DNA of 64,000 nucleotides. Source: Sansalvadorimonas sp965243775. Lineage in GTDB: Bacteria > Pseudomonadota > Gammaproteobacteria > Pseudomonadales > Endozoicomonadaceae. The DNA lies in contig CBDEWF010000037.1 of the NCBI GenBank assembly GCA_965243775.1, forward strand, positions 119,603-183,602, in the 5' to 3' direction. Position numbers and translations under genes: made by a program. Positions 1 through 8,503 of the stretch are shown here, in pieces (positions within the stretch are counted from its first letter, which is position 1; the number at the start of each line of letters is the position of its first letter). The notes beneath the pieces were generated by a model. That model made no database searches and had not been told where the DNA came from. It saw nothing but the letters and a program-made list of their open reading frames with translations.

Positions 1-2123
1 TGCTGGAAGCTCCTGGCAAGCTGGGAGCAGATATTGTTCTGGGCAGTGCCCAGCGTTTTGGTGTCCCCATGGGCTACGGTGGTCCTCACGCTGCTTTCTT
101 TGCAACCAGCGAGAAGCATAAGCGTTCCATGCCTGGCCGTATCATCGGTGTATCTGTCGACGCCAGTGGCAAGAAAGCCCTGCGTATGGCCATGCAGACC
201 CGTGAACAGCATATTCGCCGTGAGAAAGCGACCTCCAACATCTGTACTTCTCAGGTGCTGCTGGCCAATATGGCTGGTTTCTTTGCTGTTTACCACGGTC
301 CTCAGGGCCTGCGTACCATCGCTGAACGAATCCATCGCCTGACTGATATCCTGGCTGTTGGCCTGCAGAGCAAGGGCGTTGAACTGGTGAACGACACCTG
401 GTTCGATACTATTACCTTTAAGACTGCTGACGCTAAAGCTATCATCAAGCGCTCCCGCGAAACTGGTATTTGCTTGCGTGAAGCCGGTGACAAGATCGGT
501 ATCTCTCTGGATGAAGCGACAACCCGCGAAGATCTGGCTCTGCTGTGGGATGTTGTTTTGGGTGAAGGCCACGGTCTGAATGCAGACAGCATCGACGTTG
601 ACATGCAGACCAGCTCTTCCTCTATTCCTGCGGAACTGCAGCGCCACGGTAAGATTCTGGAACATCCTGTCTTCAACAGCTATCACTCTGAAACAGAGAT
701 GATGCGCTACCTGAAGCGTCTGGAAAACCGTGATCTGGCTCTGAACCACTCGATGATTCCGCTGGGCTCCTGCACCATGAAGCTAAATGCAGCCAGTGAA
801 ATGATGCCTGTGTCCTGGCCTGAAATCGGCAACCTGCATCCGTTCACTCCGGTTGAACTGACTGCCGGTATCCGTAATATGATCACCGAGCTGGAAGAGT
901 TCCTGAAAGGTGCTACCGGCTTCCCTGCGATCAGCATTCAGCCGAACTCCGGTGCCCAGGGTGAATACGCTGGTCTGATGGCTATTCAGGGTTACCATGA
1001 GAGTCGTGGTGATCACCAGCGTAACATCTGCCTGATTCCTTCTTCTGCCCACGGTACCAACCCCGCATCTGCCATGGTTGCCGGCATGAAGGTTGTTGTC
1101 ACTGCCTGTGATGACAACGGAAACGTAGATGTTGCTGATTTGAAGGCCAAGGCCGAAGAAGCCGGTGATGAACTGTCCTGCCTGATGATCACTTACCCAT
1201 CCACCCACGGTGTCTATGAAGAAGAGATCCGCGAGATCTGTGACATCATTCACGCCAACGGCGGCCAGGTATACATGGACGGCGCTAACCTGAACGCTCA
1301 GGTGGGTATCAGCCAACCTGCGGATATCGGTGCAGACGTAACTCACATGAACCTGCACAAGACTTTCTCGATTCCTCACGGTGGCGGTGGTCCTGGAATG
1401 GGCCCAATCGGTGTCGCTGCTCACCTGGCTCCGTTCCTGGCTAACCACAGTGTTATTGAGCTGGAAGTCCCTAATGCCGGTAATACTGCAGTCAGCTCTG
1501 CGCCATGGGGTTCTGTAGGTGTTCTGCCGATCACCTGGACTTACATGCGCAACATGGGGGGGGAAGGTCTGCGGAAAGCAACGTCTGTTGCTATCCTGAA
1601 CGCCAACTATCTGGCCAAGCGCCTGAAGGGTCACTATCCGGTTCTGTACACTGGTCGTAATGACCGTGTTGCCCATGAGTGCATTCTGGATATACGTCCT
1701 CTGAAGGCGGCTACCGGTATCTCCGAAGAAGATATCGCCAAGCGTCTGATGGACTACGGCTTCCATGCTCCGACCATGAGCTTCCCGGTGGCCGGTACCC
1801 TGATGGTTGAGCCTACCGAAAGTGAGAGTAAGGCTGAGCTGGATCGTTTCATCAATGCCATGATCTCTATCCGTGAGGAGATGGACAAGGTTGCCAACGG
1901 TGAGTGGCCTCTGGACAACAACCCACTGGTGCGTGCACCTCACGTTCAGTCAGAAATTTTATCTGCCGAGTGGGATCGTCCTTACACCCGCCGGGAAGCG
2001 ACTTACCCTGTTGCTTTTGAAGATGGTGGCAAGTTCTGGCCGACCGTCAACCGAATTGACAACGTATATGGCGACCGTCATCTGTTCTGTTCCTGCATTC
2101 CTGTCGAGGAGTACAAGGACTGA
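1..2123 (+). CDS. gcvP: glycine dehydrogenase (decarboxylating), P protein; 5' end outside window
   Basis: The frame is open from the first bases of the window and ends at TGA 2121-2123, so about 700 C-terminal residues of a protein usually near 950 residues are visible. The P protein of the glycine cleavage system uses pyridoxal phosphate to decarboxylate glycine and passes the aminomethyl group to lipoylated GcvH. Recognisable blocks are YGGPHAAFFA and GRIIGVSVD near the start, NSGAQGEYAGL and SAHGTNPAS in the middle, and MNLHKTFSIPHGGGGPGMG, whose lysine (codon 1359-1361) is the expected PLP Schiff-base residue. The alternative P-protein half-subunits of other bacteria are excluded because both halves lie in one frame. 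gcvT and gcvH are not in the window. A hairpin terminator follows closely. Confidence 0.97.
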   Translation, partial: LEAPGKLGADIVLGSAQRFGVPMGYGGPHAAFFATSEKHKRSMPGRIIGVSVDASGKKALRMAMQTREQHIRREKATSNICTSQVLLANMAGFFAVYHGPQGLRTIAERIHRLTDILAVGLQSKGVELVNDTWFDTITFKTADAKAIIKRSRETGICLREAGDKIGISLDEATTREDLALLWDVVLGEGHGLNADSIDVDMQTSSSSIPAELQRHGKILEHPVFNSYHSETEMMRYLKRLENRDLALNHSMIPLGSCTMKLNAASEMMPVSWPEIGNLHPFTPVELTAGIRNMITELEEFLKGATGFPAISIQPNSGAQGEYAGLMAIQGYHESRGDHQRNICLIPSSAHGTNPASAMVAGMKVVVTACDDNGNVDVADLKAKAEEAGDELSCLMITYPSTHGVYEEEIREICDIIHANGGQVYMDGANLNAQVGISQPADIGADVTHMNLHKTFSIPHGGGGPGMGPIGVAAHLAPFLANHSVIELEVPNAGNTAVSSAPWGSVGVLPITWTYMRNMGGEGLRKATSVAILNANYLAKRLKGHYPVLYTGRNDRVAHECILDIRPLKAATGISEEDIAKRLMDYGFHAPTMSFPVAGTLMVEPTESESKAELDRFINAMISIREEMDKVANGEWPLDNNPLVRAPHVQSEILSAEWDRPYTRREATYPVAFEDGGKFWPTVNRIDNVYGDRHLFCSCIPVEEYKD

Positions 2124-2166
2124 TCATCAGACTGAGTTCCTGGACAACTTCCCTTTAAATATCTTT

Positions 2167-2190
2167 AGCCCTCCAGATGGAGGGCTTTTC
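2167..2190 (+). terminator. Rho-independent terminator of gcvP
   Basis: AGCCCTCCA and TGGAGGGCT form a perfect stem around a two-base loop, followed by TTTTC, 43 bases after the gcvP stop codon. Confidence 0.85.
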
Positions 2191-2373
2191 TATTTAAGGC
2201 TTATGGCGTCCAAGGGGCACCGGGCAAGCCCGGCCAGTTTGAATCCTGTTAGTTTTACAGACAAGTTACCCTGACTAACCAAACACATTTATTGAAAAAC
2301 TTGCCACTTCATTCGCTGTCAAAGGGGTTAAATAACCAATAAAACGCCCAATAAACCGAATGGAGGTTAGATC

Positions 2374-3786
2374 ATGAATAGGTTAGGTTTTCAGAGCAGT
2401 GTGTATTCAGCATATTCAGCTGCAGGATTATCAAGCCCACAGGCTTCAGGGAATTCAGGGAAAGAGCTGGATATACAGACGTTGCTACAAAAGTATGGCA
2501 CTGAACTTGCGCCCGACTGGCACGAATTAGGTCTAGAGCTATATGATGCGGGTATCGAGGGCGAGAGCGCGATAAATGTTATCGAACGAGATCATCCCCA
2601 TGATGCAAATACCCAGCTGCGGGTTATGTTGTATGGCTGGAAAAAACGCTCCCCAGAACAGTGCACACTGGATACTTTCATTGAGGCTATAGAGAGAGTA
2701 AATCTTCACTATGTTGCTGGTGAGATAAAGAAAGCCAGGAAGTCTGGTATGACCTTCCTGATCGGGAGCGCAAAAGAAACGGGCATCTCCTGGCAACAGT
2801 CGCTACCACCACTATCACCACTATCACCACTATCACTACCACCATCCCATGAGTTGAAAGAAATGCTTCAATCAGCGGCTGCAAATTCAGAAGATCTTGC
2901 ATTCGGACTATTAGAACAAGGGGATGCAGAGACTATTGTCAGTGATTATCCTGGAAACCATTCTGGAATGTTGCATGCACTCATTGATAAAATTTATGAA
3001 TATCGCAATCCCCCTCATAATATACAATTAAACGATATCATCAGGGTTTTGCGTAAACCACCGATTTCTGATAACCAACTGGCTAATAAGTTGGTACAAA
3101 AATACCTCCCTACGTCTGTGGTGATGGCTCCTGAGCCAGTAACTGAGACTGAGCCAGTAACTGAGACTAGCCAATTATTGGCGCAGAACCAAATCCTGCA
3201 GGAAGAAATTGTCAGGCAGAAAGCAGCACACAATAGCGCTATAGCTGTGTTGCAACAGACGATTACCAAACTTGAAGATGAAAATGAATACTTAAAACAT
3301 GAAATTCAAAGATATAAAAACCGAAGTCAAGTTTTTGAACAGGACTGCGATGCACTTAAGCAGCAGCTTGAACAAGAGTGCAGCAAGAAAGCCAAAATAG
3401 TTGGACAGAGCAAGGATATAGCGACTTCTAGCTCTTTCACTCAGCAAGGGCAAGGCAAGTATCCGGCAATTCCCATTTCGGAAAGTGCTTATAAAAAGGT
3501 TAATTTGAGGAACCTGACCAAAGTTCAGACATATATCGCACCATATTGGTATACAGTCGGTCTGAAAGCTGGGATACGGGATCCAGCTCTACGGGTAATT
3601 GAGGCGGATCATCCCAACCAGTCAATGCAGTGCTGCTTGAAAATGCTAAAAACAATGAAAGACTATGGTCACAATTATCTCGCCTTGGCACGAGCGGTAT
3701 ATGATGCCTTTCTTGCAAACGGGGAAACTACTGAAAAAGCAACGAGTCTTTACCAAATGGTATTAGAGGTAAGTGACAATGAATAG
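2374..3786 (+). CDS. predicted death-domain and coiled-coil protein, candidate host-interaction effector
   Basis: This 470-residue protein has a clear GGAGG ribosome site at 2362-2366. Residues about 33-122 carry a death-domain-like pattern: LAPDWHELGLEL, then AINVIERDHP, then a helix with MLYGWKKR, then TFIEAIERVNLHYVAGEI. Residues about 376-463 repeat it (YWYTVGLKAGI, LRVIEADHP, CCLKMLKTM). A weaker third copy lies at about 160-246 (LAFGLLEQGD, IVSDYPG). Residues about 266-342 form a heptad-rich coiled coil (LLAQNQILQEEIV, ITKLEDENEYLKHEI). Short duplications PLSPLSPLS and EPVTETEPVTET sit in the linkers. No signal peptide or membrane segment is visible. Death domains mediate assembly of animal apoptosis and inflammation complexes; a role in binding such host proteins is inference. 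The region reads more A/T-rich than gcvP, consistent with acquisition. Confidence 0.75.
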   Translation: MNRLGFQSSVYSAYSAAGLSSPQASGNSGKELDIQTLLQKYGTELAPDWHELGLELYDAGIEGESAINVIERDHPHDANTQLRVMLYGWKKRSPEQCTLDTFIEAIERVNLHYVAGEIKKARKSGMTFLIGSAKETGISWQQSLPPLSPLSPLSLPPSHELKEMLQSAAANSEDLAFGLLEQGDAETIVSDYPGNHSGMLHALIDKIYEYRNPPHNIQLNDIIRVLRKPPISDNQLANKLVQKYLPTSVVMAPEPVTETEPVTETSQLLAQNQILQEEIVRQKAAHNSAIAVLQQTITKLEDENEYLKHEIQRYKNRSQVFEQDCDALKQQLEQECSKKAKIVGQSKDIATSSSFTQQGQGKYPAIPISESAYKKVNLRNLTKVQTYIAPYWYTVGLKAGIRDPALRVIEADHPNQSMQCCLKMLKTMKDYGHNYLALARAVYDAFLANGETTEKATSLYQMVLEVSDNE

Positions 3787-3889
3787 CAGTGAGAATAAAA
3801 AATAGTGAAAAACAGTGTTGCAGATAACTCGATCATAACAGGTAAAGGGAAAAAAGGAAAGAACTGAGCCAGCCATAGCAGGTATAACC

Positions 3890-4387
3890 ATGAAAACGCT
3901 GCATCTTGTTCGTCATGCCAAATCCAGCTGGGACTTCCCTGATCTTTCTGATCATGAGCGGCCCCTGAATGACCGGGGTATCCGTTCGTGTCGGGTCATG
4001 GGGCCAGCCTTGGTGGAGGCAGGATGCAGCTTTGACAATGTTTACAGTAGCAGTGCCAAAAGAGCCCAGGATACTATTGGCCAGATTGCTGCTCACCTGC
4101 CGGAAAGCCCGTTTGAATGGCAGGTTGATGGTGATCTGTATACTTTCAGCAGTGAGGATTTGCTGCAGTGGTGCCAACAGGGCCGACACGGCTTCTCTGA
4201 CCTGACCCTGATTGGACATAATCCTGCCATTACTGACTTCACTAATATTCTGAGTCGGGGCAATATTTTCAATGTTCCCACCTGTGCCTATGTTCAGCTG
4301 CAGTGTGATATATCTGACTGGTCAAGGCTGGAGGCTGGTTGTGCCCAGATAACCCGTTTTATCAAACCCAAAATGTTTCTAAAGTAG
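3890..4387 (+). CDS. sixA: SixA-like histidine phosphatase (phosphohistidine phosphatase)
   Basis: The 165-residue product begins MKTLHLVRHAKSSW, the RHG-type active-site motif of the histidine phosphatase superfamily. It also has SSSAKRAQDT, and GHNPAI carrying the second catalytic histidine. Length and the RHAKSSWD start match the SixA family, which removes phosphate from phosphohistidine in proteins such as ArcB or the PTS-Ntr component NPr. It is a small single-domain cytoplasmic protein without a signal peptide. It stands alone between the death-domain gene and a convergent thioredoxin-like gene that ends 10 bases downstream. The family is secure; the exact substrate cannot be read from sequence. 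Confidence 0.88.
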   Translation: MKTLHLVRHAKSSWDFPDLSDHERPLNDRGIRSCRVMGPALVEAGCSFDNVYSSSAKRAQDTIGQIAAHLPESPFEWQVDGDLYTFSSEDLLQWCQQGRHGFSDLTLIGHNPAITDFTNILSRGNIFNVPTCAYVQLQCDISDWSRLEAGCAQITRFIKPKMFLK

Positions 4388-4396
4388 TCATGGGCG

Positions 4397-4873
4397 TCAG
4401 TGCAGAATCCTGCTTTTCCACATGTTTAGAAAATGCATGAATTTCTCTTCTGAATATTGTTTATCTGTTTTCAGCAGGCCAGTGTTGTGGGTATCCAGAA
4501 TATTGCCACTTTGATCAGCAACCACGAAAAACGGATAGCCTTTAGCCCGTGGCATTAAATTAATGAAATCTTTTGTCGCATTATTATTTTCTTCGTTAAT
4601 GCCGAGCTTCATCACAGTGAAGGTGTGATCCAGCTGATTCCTGAGAGTCTGGTTATCATTGATGAAAGCTTCAAGGCGGCGGCACCAGCCACACCAATCC
4701 CCTCCCATGGATATCAGGATAAGAGTATTGCTGGAACGGGCATCAGACTGCGCTTGCCTGAAATCCTGGAAAGGGTCACGGTTTGCGGCATAGGAGTAGT
4801 TATACTCCTTCCCTCCAAATGCAAAACAGTGTGTACTGAATAGTAGAAACAAAGTTGGTAACAGTGGCTTCAT
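4397..4873 (-). CDS. periplasmic thioredoxin-like protein with WCGWC motif
   Basis: The 158-residue product starts with a signal peptide (MKPLLPTLFLLFSTHCFA). Residues 60-64 are WCGWC, a CxxC redox site in the position expected for the thioredoxin_7/DUF255-type fold (LILISMGGDWCGWCRRLEAF). Later segments FTVMKLGINEE and GYPFFVVADQSGNIL fit the remaining strands, with the cis-proline position at GYPF. It is probably an exported thiol-disulfide protein; partner and direction of electron flow are unknown. It lies head to tail with sixA (convergent), without an obvious operon partner. Cys16 in the signal peptide is not in a lipobox context I would trust. Confidence 0.75.
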   Translation of the reverse strand: MKPLLPTLFLLFSTHCFAFGGKEYNYSYAANRDPFQDFRQAQSDARSSNTLILISMGGDWCGWCRRLEAFINDNQTLRNQLDHTFTVMKLGINEENNNATKDFINLMPRAKGYPFFVVADQSGNILDTHNTGLLKTDKQYSEEKFMHFLNMWKSRILH

Positions 4874-4982
4874 TCTGAGATCCTCATTTCAGGCTGCTGA
4901 AGAATAGTGCAGTTCCAGAATAATCCCATAGCCCAAGCCGGCTCACTGGCGGAGCCGTTATATTCACTGACTTTTTCAGGCC

Positions 4983-5501
4983 TTAATATTCACGGCCTGC
5001 CCACTGTATAGCCTGCTGTTCGTGATACTTGATAAAGTCATTCTTACCGTCACAGTAACGCTCAATATCATTATTACAGGTATGGGCAACGGACATTTTC
5101 AGGCTGCCGTATTCAGCAGCTATTGCTGGGTGGGCGATAAGGTAGTCCCGAAGTGCCAGGTGGCGGGTAACCTCAGGGCTGGTGTGCGTGAAAGCATGGA
5201 TATGGTGGGAACGGTTATTACCTCCTTTCATAAAAAAGCGTCTTTCCGGGATGCCAAACTCTCCCTTACATTCGTAGGACAGAGCTTCAAACTCACTGTT
5301 ACAGAGATCAATATCAGCCACATTTTGAAGAGTGATTAGGATGTCGATGACCGGCTTGGCAGCTAAACCGGGTACAGCTGTGCTGCCAATATGATAAATA
5401 TCAGCAGGAAGGCCTCTGAGAGCCTTTCTTATTTTTTCTGCCTCCTGCTCGAAAAGGGTAACCCATTGGGGGCGATAGGGAATAACCTGTATGTTTCTCA
5501 T
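4983..5501 (-). CDS. GrpB family protein (UPF0157, nucleotidyltransferase-like)
   Basis: The 172-residue protein opens RNIQVIPYRPQWVTLFEQEA, followed by YHIGSTAVPGLAAKPVIDILI. This is the hallmark of the GrpB/UPF0157 family, in which GSTAVPG and the following DI resemble a nucleotidyltransferase active site. RFFMKGGNNRSHHIHAF and LALRDYLIAHP are also family segments. Its biochemical role is not established; members often sit near CoaE domains, but here it is a single gene. Length is typical. Confidence 0.88.
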   Translation of the reverse strand: MRNIQVIPYRPQWVTLFEQEAEKIRKALRGLPADIYHIGSTAVPGLAAKPVIDILITLQNVADIDLCNSEFEALSYECKGEFGIPERRFFMKGGNNRSHHIHAFTHTSPEVTRHLALRDYLIAHPAIAAEYGSLKMSVAHTCNNDIERYCDGKNDFIKYHEQQAIQWAGREY

Positions 5502-5605
5502 ATGGCCGGGTACTTAACCAGAGGATGAATTAAAAAATGAAAAGCGGAATTACAATGGGAGTTTAAGGTATTCTAAATCCGTCTTTATTGACCAGACTTC
5601 AAGGG

Positions 5606-5869
5606 TCATGTAGAGGGTGGCGTATCAGGCTTACTGAAGGGCAGGCCCGATAATACCCTGTAAATCTTCTTTTCCAGCGCATCCCGGCGGGGAATAAAAC
5701 CTTTGGCGGTCAGCTCAGACCATGAGATGGGTGATGAAGTCAGGTTGTCTTGAAAAAACGCAAGATAAAAACCAAAATCCACAACAAAACCTGTGGGTTT
5801 CCATTGGCACGAACTCCAAATATATTTAGGAAAGCCAGGAAGACTCAAAAGCTCAAAAACGGTGTATTG
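5606..5869 (-). other. unrecognised short open frame, possible gene remnant, in the 5502-5909 gap
   Basis: Between grpB and tonB there are about 400 bases without a firm gene. A minus-strand frame stays open from 5869 to 5606 and reads as plausible protein (PRRDALEKKIYRVLSGLPF) but lacks an ATG; only a TTG at 5846-5848 could start it, with no ribosome site. I recognise no family. It may be the end of a decayed gene or chance. Confidence 0.25.
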
Positions 5870-5909
5870 TTAGTAGTTTGGCAATAGAGCCTGACTGCCT
5901 GAATGAAGT

Positions 5910-6665
5910 ATGCATAAATCATTAGTCACAGCTTTGATGCTGTCTGCAGTTATTCATATTGCTGCAGCTTGTGGGGTGTCAATGTTTTCTGTTCCCGGGG
6001 CTGGCCAGATAGCTGTATCCGTACAACGTATGGCGGTGGAGATATACCGGCCTCCCCAGACAGCGGCCACTCCGTCTGTATCGGAAATGGTAGAAATTGT
6101 TACTACGGAAGCGTCCTCTGAATATCAAAAGAGCATTTCCCAACCCAGGCCTGCAGAAGTTTTTCAGCCTGAGCTGGTGGCGCAACAGGAAGCTGTATCT
6201 CTGGAGATTGAGACATCAGATCCGGTGGAGATTTTTGAACAGGATGAGGTGAAGGCTGAAGAAACGGTATTGAGTGAGTCTGATGAAATTCGGGCTGCAG
6301 CGGCCCATGGCCAGTTTGATCAAGGGGTTGAAAGTGAGGCTGTAAAAGCTCAAACCGGTGTGATTGATGCACCAGCTGGATTCCAGCTTATAGAAATGCC
6401 AGTTCCTGTTTCTGAGTTACCCCGGCCGAAATATCCATATATGGCTGAGAGAATGGGGTATGAAGGTACGGTTATTCTGATGGTTCAGCTCAATGAAAAG
6501 GGCAAGGTTATCAACGTGACTGTGGATAAACCATCGGGTCATCGGGTTCTGGATCAAGCTGCAGTCAAAACGGGACGAACCCGTTGGCGCTTTCGGCCTC
6601 AAATAGAAAATGGCATTGCCATACGCGCCGAATTTCTGGTACCGGTTAAATTCAAAGGGAGTTAA
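5910..6665 (+). CDS. TonB-family energy transducer with acidic periplasmic linker
   Basis: The 251-residue protein has an N-terminal membrane anchor (about residues 7-28). A long periplasmic linker rich in Glu, Val and Ser follows, and a C-terminal TonB domain occupies about 170-250: PKYPYMAERMGYEGTVILMV, then KPSGHRVLDQAAVKTGRTRWRF. TonB transmits proton-motive-force energy from ExbB/ExbD to outer-membrane receptors. The usual proline-rich PE/PK spacer is largely replaced by acidic sequence. No exbB, exbD or receptor gene is adjacent, so it probably works with components encoded elsewhere. The convergent amidotransferase gene ends 29 bases downstream. Confidence 0.88.
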   Translation: MHKSLVTALMLSAVIHIAAACGVSMFSVPGAGQIAVSVQRMAVEIYRPPQTAATPSVSEMVEIVTTEASSEYQKSISQPRPAEVFQPELVAQQEAVSLEIETSDPVEIFEQDEVKAEETVLSESDEIRAAAAHGQFDQGVESEAVKAQTGVIDAPAGFQLIEMPVPVSELPRPKYPYMAERMGYEGTVILMVQLNEKGKVINVTVDKPSGHRVLDQAAVKTGRTRWRFRPQIENGIAIRAEFLVPVKFKGS

Positions 6666-6694
6666 CCGGTTATTTCAGGAATAGGCTTCCGGTC

Positions 6695-7414
6695 TTACTT
6701 GTTCCTCGCAGGGCGAAGGAACTGACAGATCTGTTTTCTGACCTGCTTTCTATGATCTGGCTGGCCCACACCGGCCAGAATCTCATCCACACGTTTACTG
6801 CCAATATTGTGTCGGTTACGTTGGTAAAGATAAGTGATATCTCGATCCTCAAATTCCGGGTGAGGTTGCAGTGTCAGTATATTGTTACCTTTATGGGTAA
6901 TGGCATAAGGGCAGAAATCACTGCCGGCTATCAGTTCAAATCCTGGGGCCATGACTGTAACCTGATCCTGATGGATAGCCAATATTTTACAGGTGTCTTT
7001 TATATTCAGGCCGGCAAAAGCTTTATACATAGTCAGCGGATATGGACCGGCTCCCCATCCTTTTTCTGATTTAACGACTGTACCACCCAATGCCTGGTGT
7101 ATCAGCTGGTGACCAAAACAAATTCCCAGCAGGCGAGTGTGCTGACGTTCATCCAGCTTCTGAATAAATGCTGAAATGTGCTTGATCCAGGGAATATCTT
7201 CATAGGTTCCATGCTTGCTTCCAGTAACAATCCAGGCATCAGATTCAGTGACATCTACCGGTATTTCATTATTAAAGCAACGCCAAACCCGATAATTCCA
7301 GAAGTCAGGGAGGCAATTATCCAGCATGGTCTTAAAAGCGTCTTCATACGGGCCAAGTTTGTTCAGGCTTTCCTGTTCTTGTTCTCCGCAATGCAGTATC
7401 CCGACCCTTGGCAT
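6695..7414 (-). CDS. class I glutamine amidotransferase (GMP synthase-like domain)
   Basis: Cytoplasmic single-domain amidotransferase of about 239 residues. LLGICFGHQLIHQALGG carries the nucleophilic cysteine of the GATase class I triad, and LTLQPHPEFED supplies the His and Glu. WIVTGSKHGTYEDIPWI is the usual upstream block. I chose the ATG at 7412-7414 (PRVGILHCGE) because AGGGGA lies just upstream and family members start here; the frame stays open to 7474. No synthase partner is adjacent, so the acceptor is unknown; similar proteins are annotated as gamma-glutamyl-type hydrolases or GMP synthase-like. A gap of 313 bases separates it from the divergent yheO-like gene; I see no gene in it, only promoter space for both. 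Confidence 0.85.
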   Translation of the reverse strand: MPRVGILHCGEQEQESLNKLGPYEDAFKTMLDNCLPDFWNYRVWRCFNNEIPVDVTESDAWIVTGSKHGTYEDIPWIKHISAFIQKLDERQHTRLLGICFGHQLIHQALGGTVVKSEKGWGAGPYPLTMYKAFAGLNIKDTCKILAIHQDQVTVMAPGFELIAGSDFCPYAITHKGNNILTLQPHPEFEDRDITYLYQRNRHNIGSKRVDEILAGVGQPDHRKQVRKQICQFLRPARNK

Positions 7415-7727
7415 GGTGTCCCCTGTTTGGTGAACATACTTTATGTGCAACTTTATGCACAACTGGGCTGACATTAGATTGTATGGTTCAGTGGATGAAA
7501 GAGTGCTGTAACCCCGCCTTGAAATGTGGCAATTGCTTATGTGGGTGTATGTATATTCTCAAATTGTTTGCAGTAAATATACATTTTGTCCGCCTTTTGG
7601 TGACAAATGTTAACCTATGGCAAAAACGTAAACACCTAAGGTTACATCTGTTGATACAGGGCAAAATACATATAGGCTTTCTCCACTATAAAGATCTGTG
7701 AAATTACACATGCGATGTTGATTTGAT

Positions 7728-8378
7728 ATGGAAACTGCTGCTAAACCAAAGAGTATGGAGGCTTTGAAGCCATACTTTGTAATTGCCGATTTTATTGCCG
7801 AGTTTATTGGTCCCCATTGTGAAGTTGTCCTCCATTCCCTTGATTCTGTAGGGAGTTCTGTTGTCCATATTGTTAACGGGCACCTTACCAACCGTACCCT
7901 GGGCTCACCCATGACTGATCTTGGTGTGAAGCAAGTCGCTGAAATGCGCCGGACTGGCCATCTGAGCACTGGCAGTTATTTTACCCATGGCCGTGATGGC
8001 TCTCTGTTCAAGTCTATTTCCTGTGGCTGTACCGGTGTGGATGGGCATCTGATCGGCTTTTTGTGTATAAATATGAATCTGGATCGTCCGTTTCCTGAGA
8101 TTATCAAGACCCTGATGCCCGGCCTGACTGATCAGGACAAGGTTCTCAATGAGCAGTTCAACCACAGCATGGATGACCTGCTTGATAGTGTAACCGAGGA
8201 AGTGATTAATGAAGTGGCTGCAGATCGCAGTATTCCTCTGAAGCAGAAGAACCGCTGTGTGGTTCATGAGCTGTATGACCGCGGTATTTTCCAGATGAAA
8301 GGTGCACCGCAGCATATCGCAGACAAGCTGAATGTTACCAAACACTCAGTTTATAAATATTACAGGGAAGTGAAGTAG
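7728..8378 (+). CDS. YheO-like PAS-domain transcriptional regulator
   Basis: This 216-residue protein has the two-part YheO architecture. The N-terminal PAS_6-type domain (about 10-125) includes FIGPHCEVVLHSL, VVHIVNGHLTNRTLGSPMTDLG and GHLIGFLCINMNLD. The C-terminal helix-turn-helix (about 155-213) includes KNRCVVHELYDRGIFQMKGA and NVTKHSVYKYYRE. Members are DNA-binding regulators, often in sulfur or purine contexts, with poorly known ligands. It diverges from the amidotransferase gene, which is therefore a possible target; that is only positional inference. Confidence 0.85.
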   Translation: METAAKPKSMEALKPYFVIADFIAEFIGPHCEVVLHSLDSVGSSVVHIVNGHLTNRTLGSPMTDLGVKQVAEMRRTGHLSTGSYFTHGRDGSLFKSISCGCTGVDGHLIGFLCINMNLDRPFPEIIKTLMPGLTDQDKVLNEQFNHSMDDLLDSVTEEVINEVAADRSIPLKQKNRCVVHELYDRGIFQMKGAPQHIADKLNVTKHSVYKYYREVK

Positions 8379-8503
8379 GTAAAAACAGAATGTGTCTTCT
8401 CCGGTTATGACTGGGAAAAAGTAGCCATGACCGGATCTGATATACAAGCTGTATCAGGGAAAATTTGAGTAAAGGAAAAAGGATTTTAATTTGTACGTAG
8501 TAA

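Noticed and set aside
783..1943. 386-codon open frame antisense to gcvP
   Set aside because: It mirrors codon bias of gcvP; no family, no ribosome site. The gcvP reading is certain.
2806..2845. CCACTATCA tandem repeat as a regulatory or phase-variable tract
   Set aside because: It encodes PLSPLSPLS in frame in a linker; too few units to argue for phase variation.
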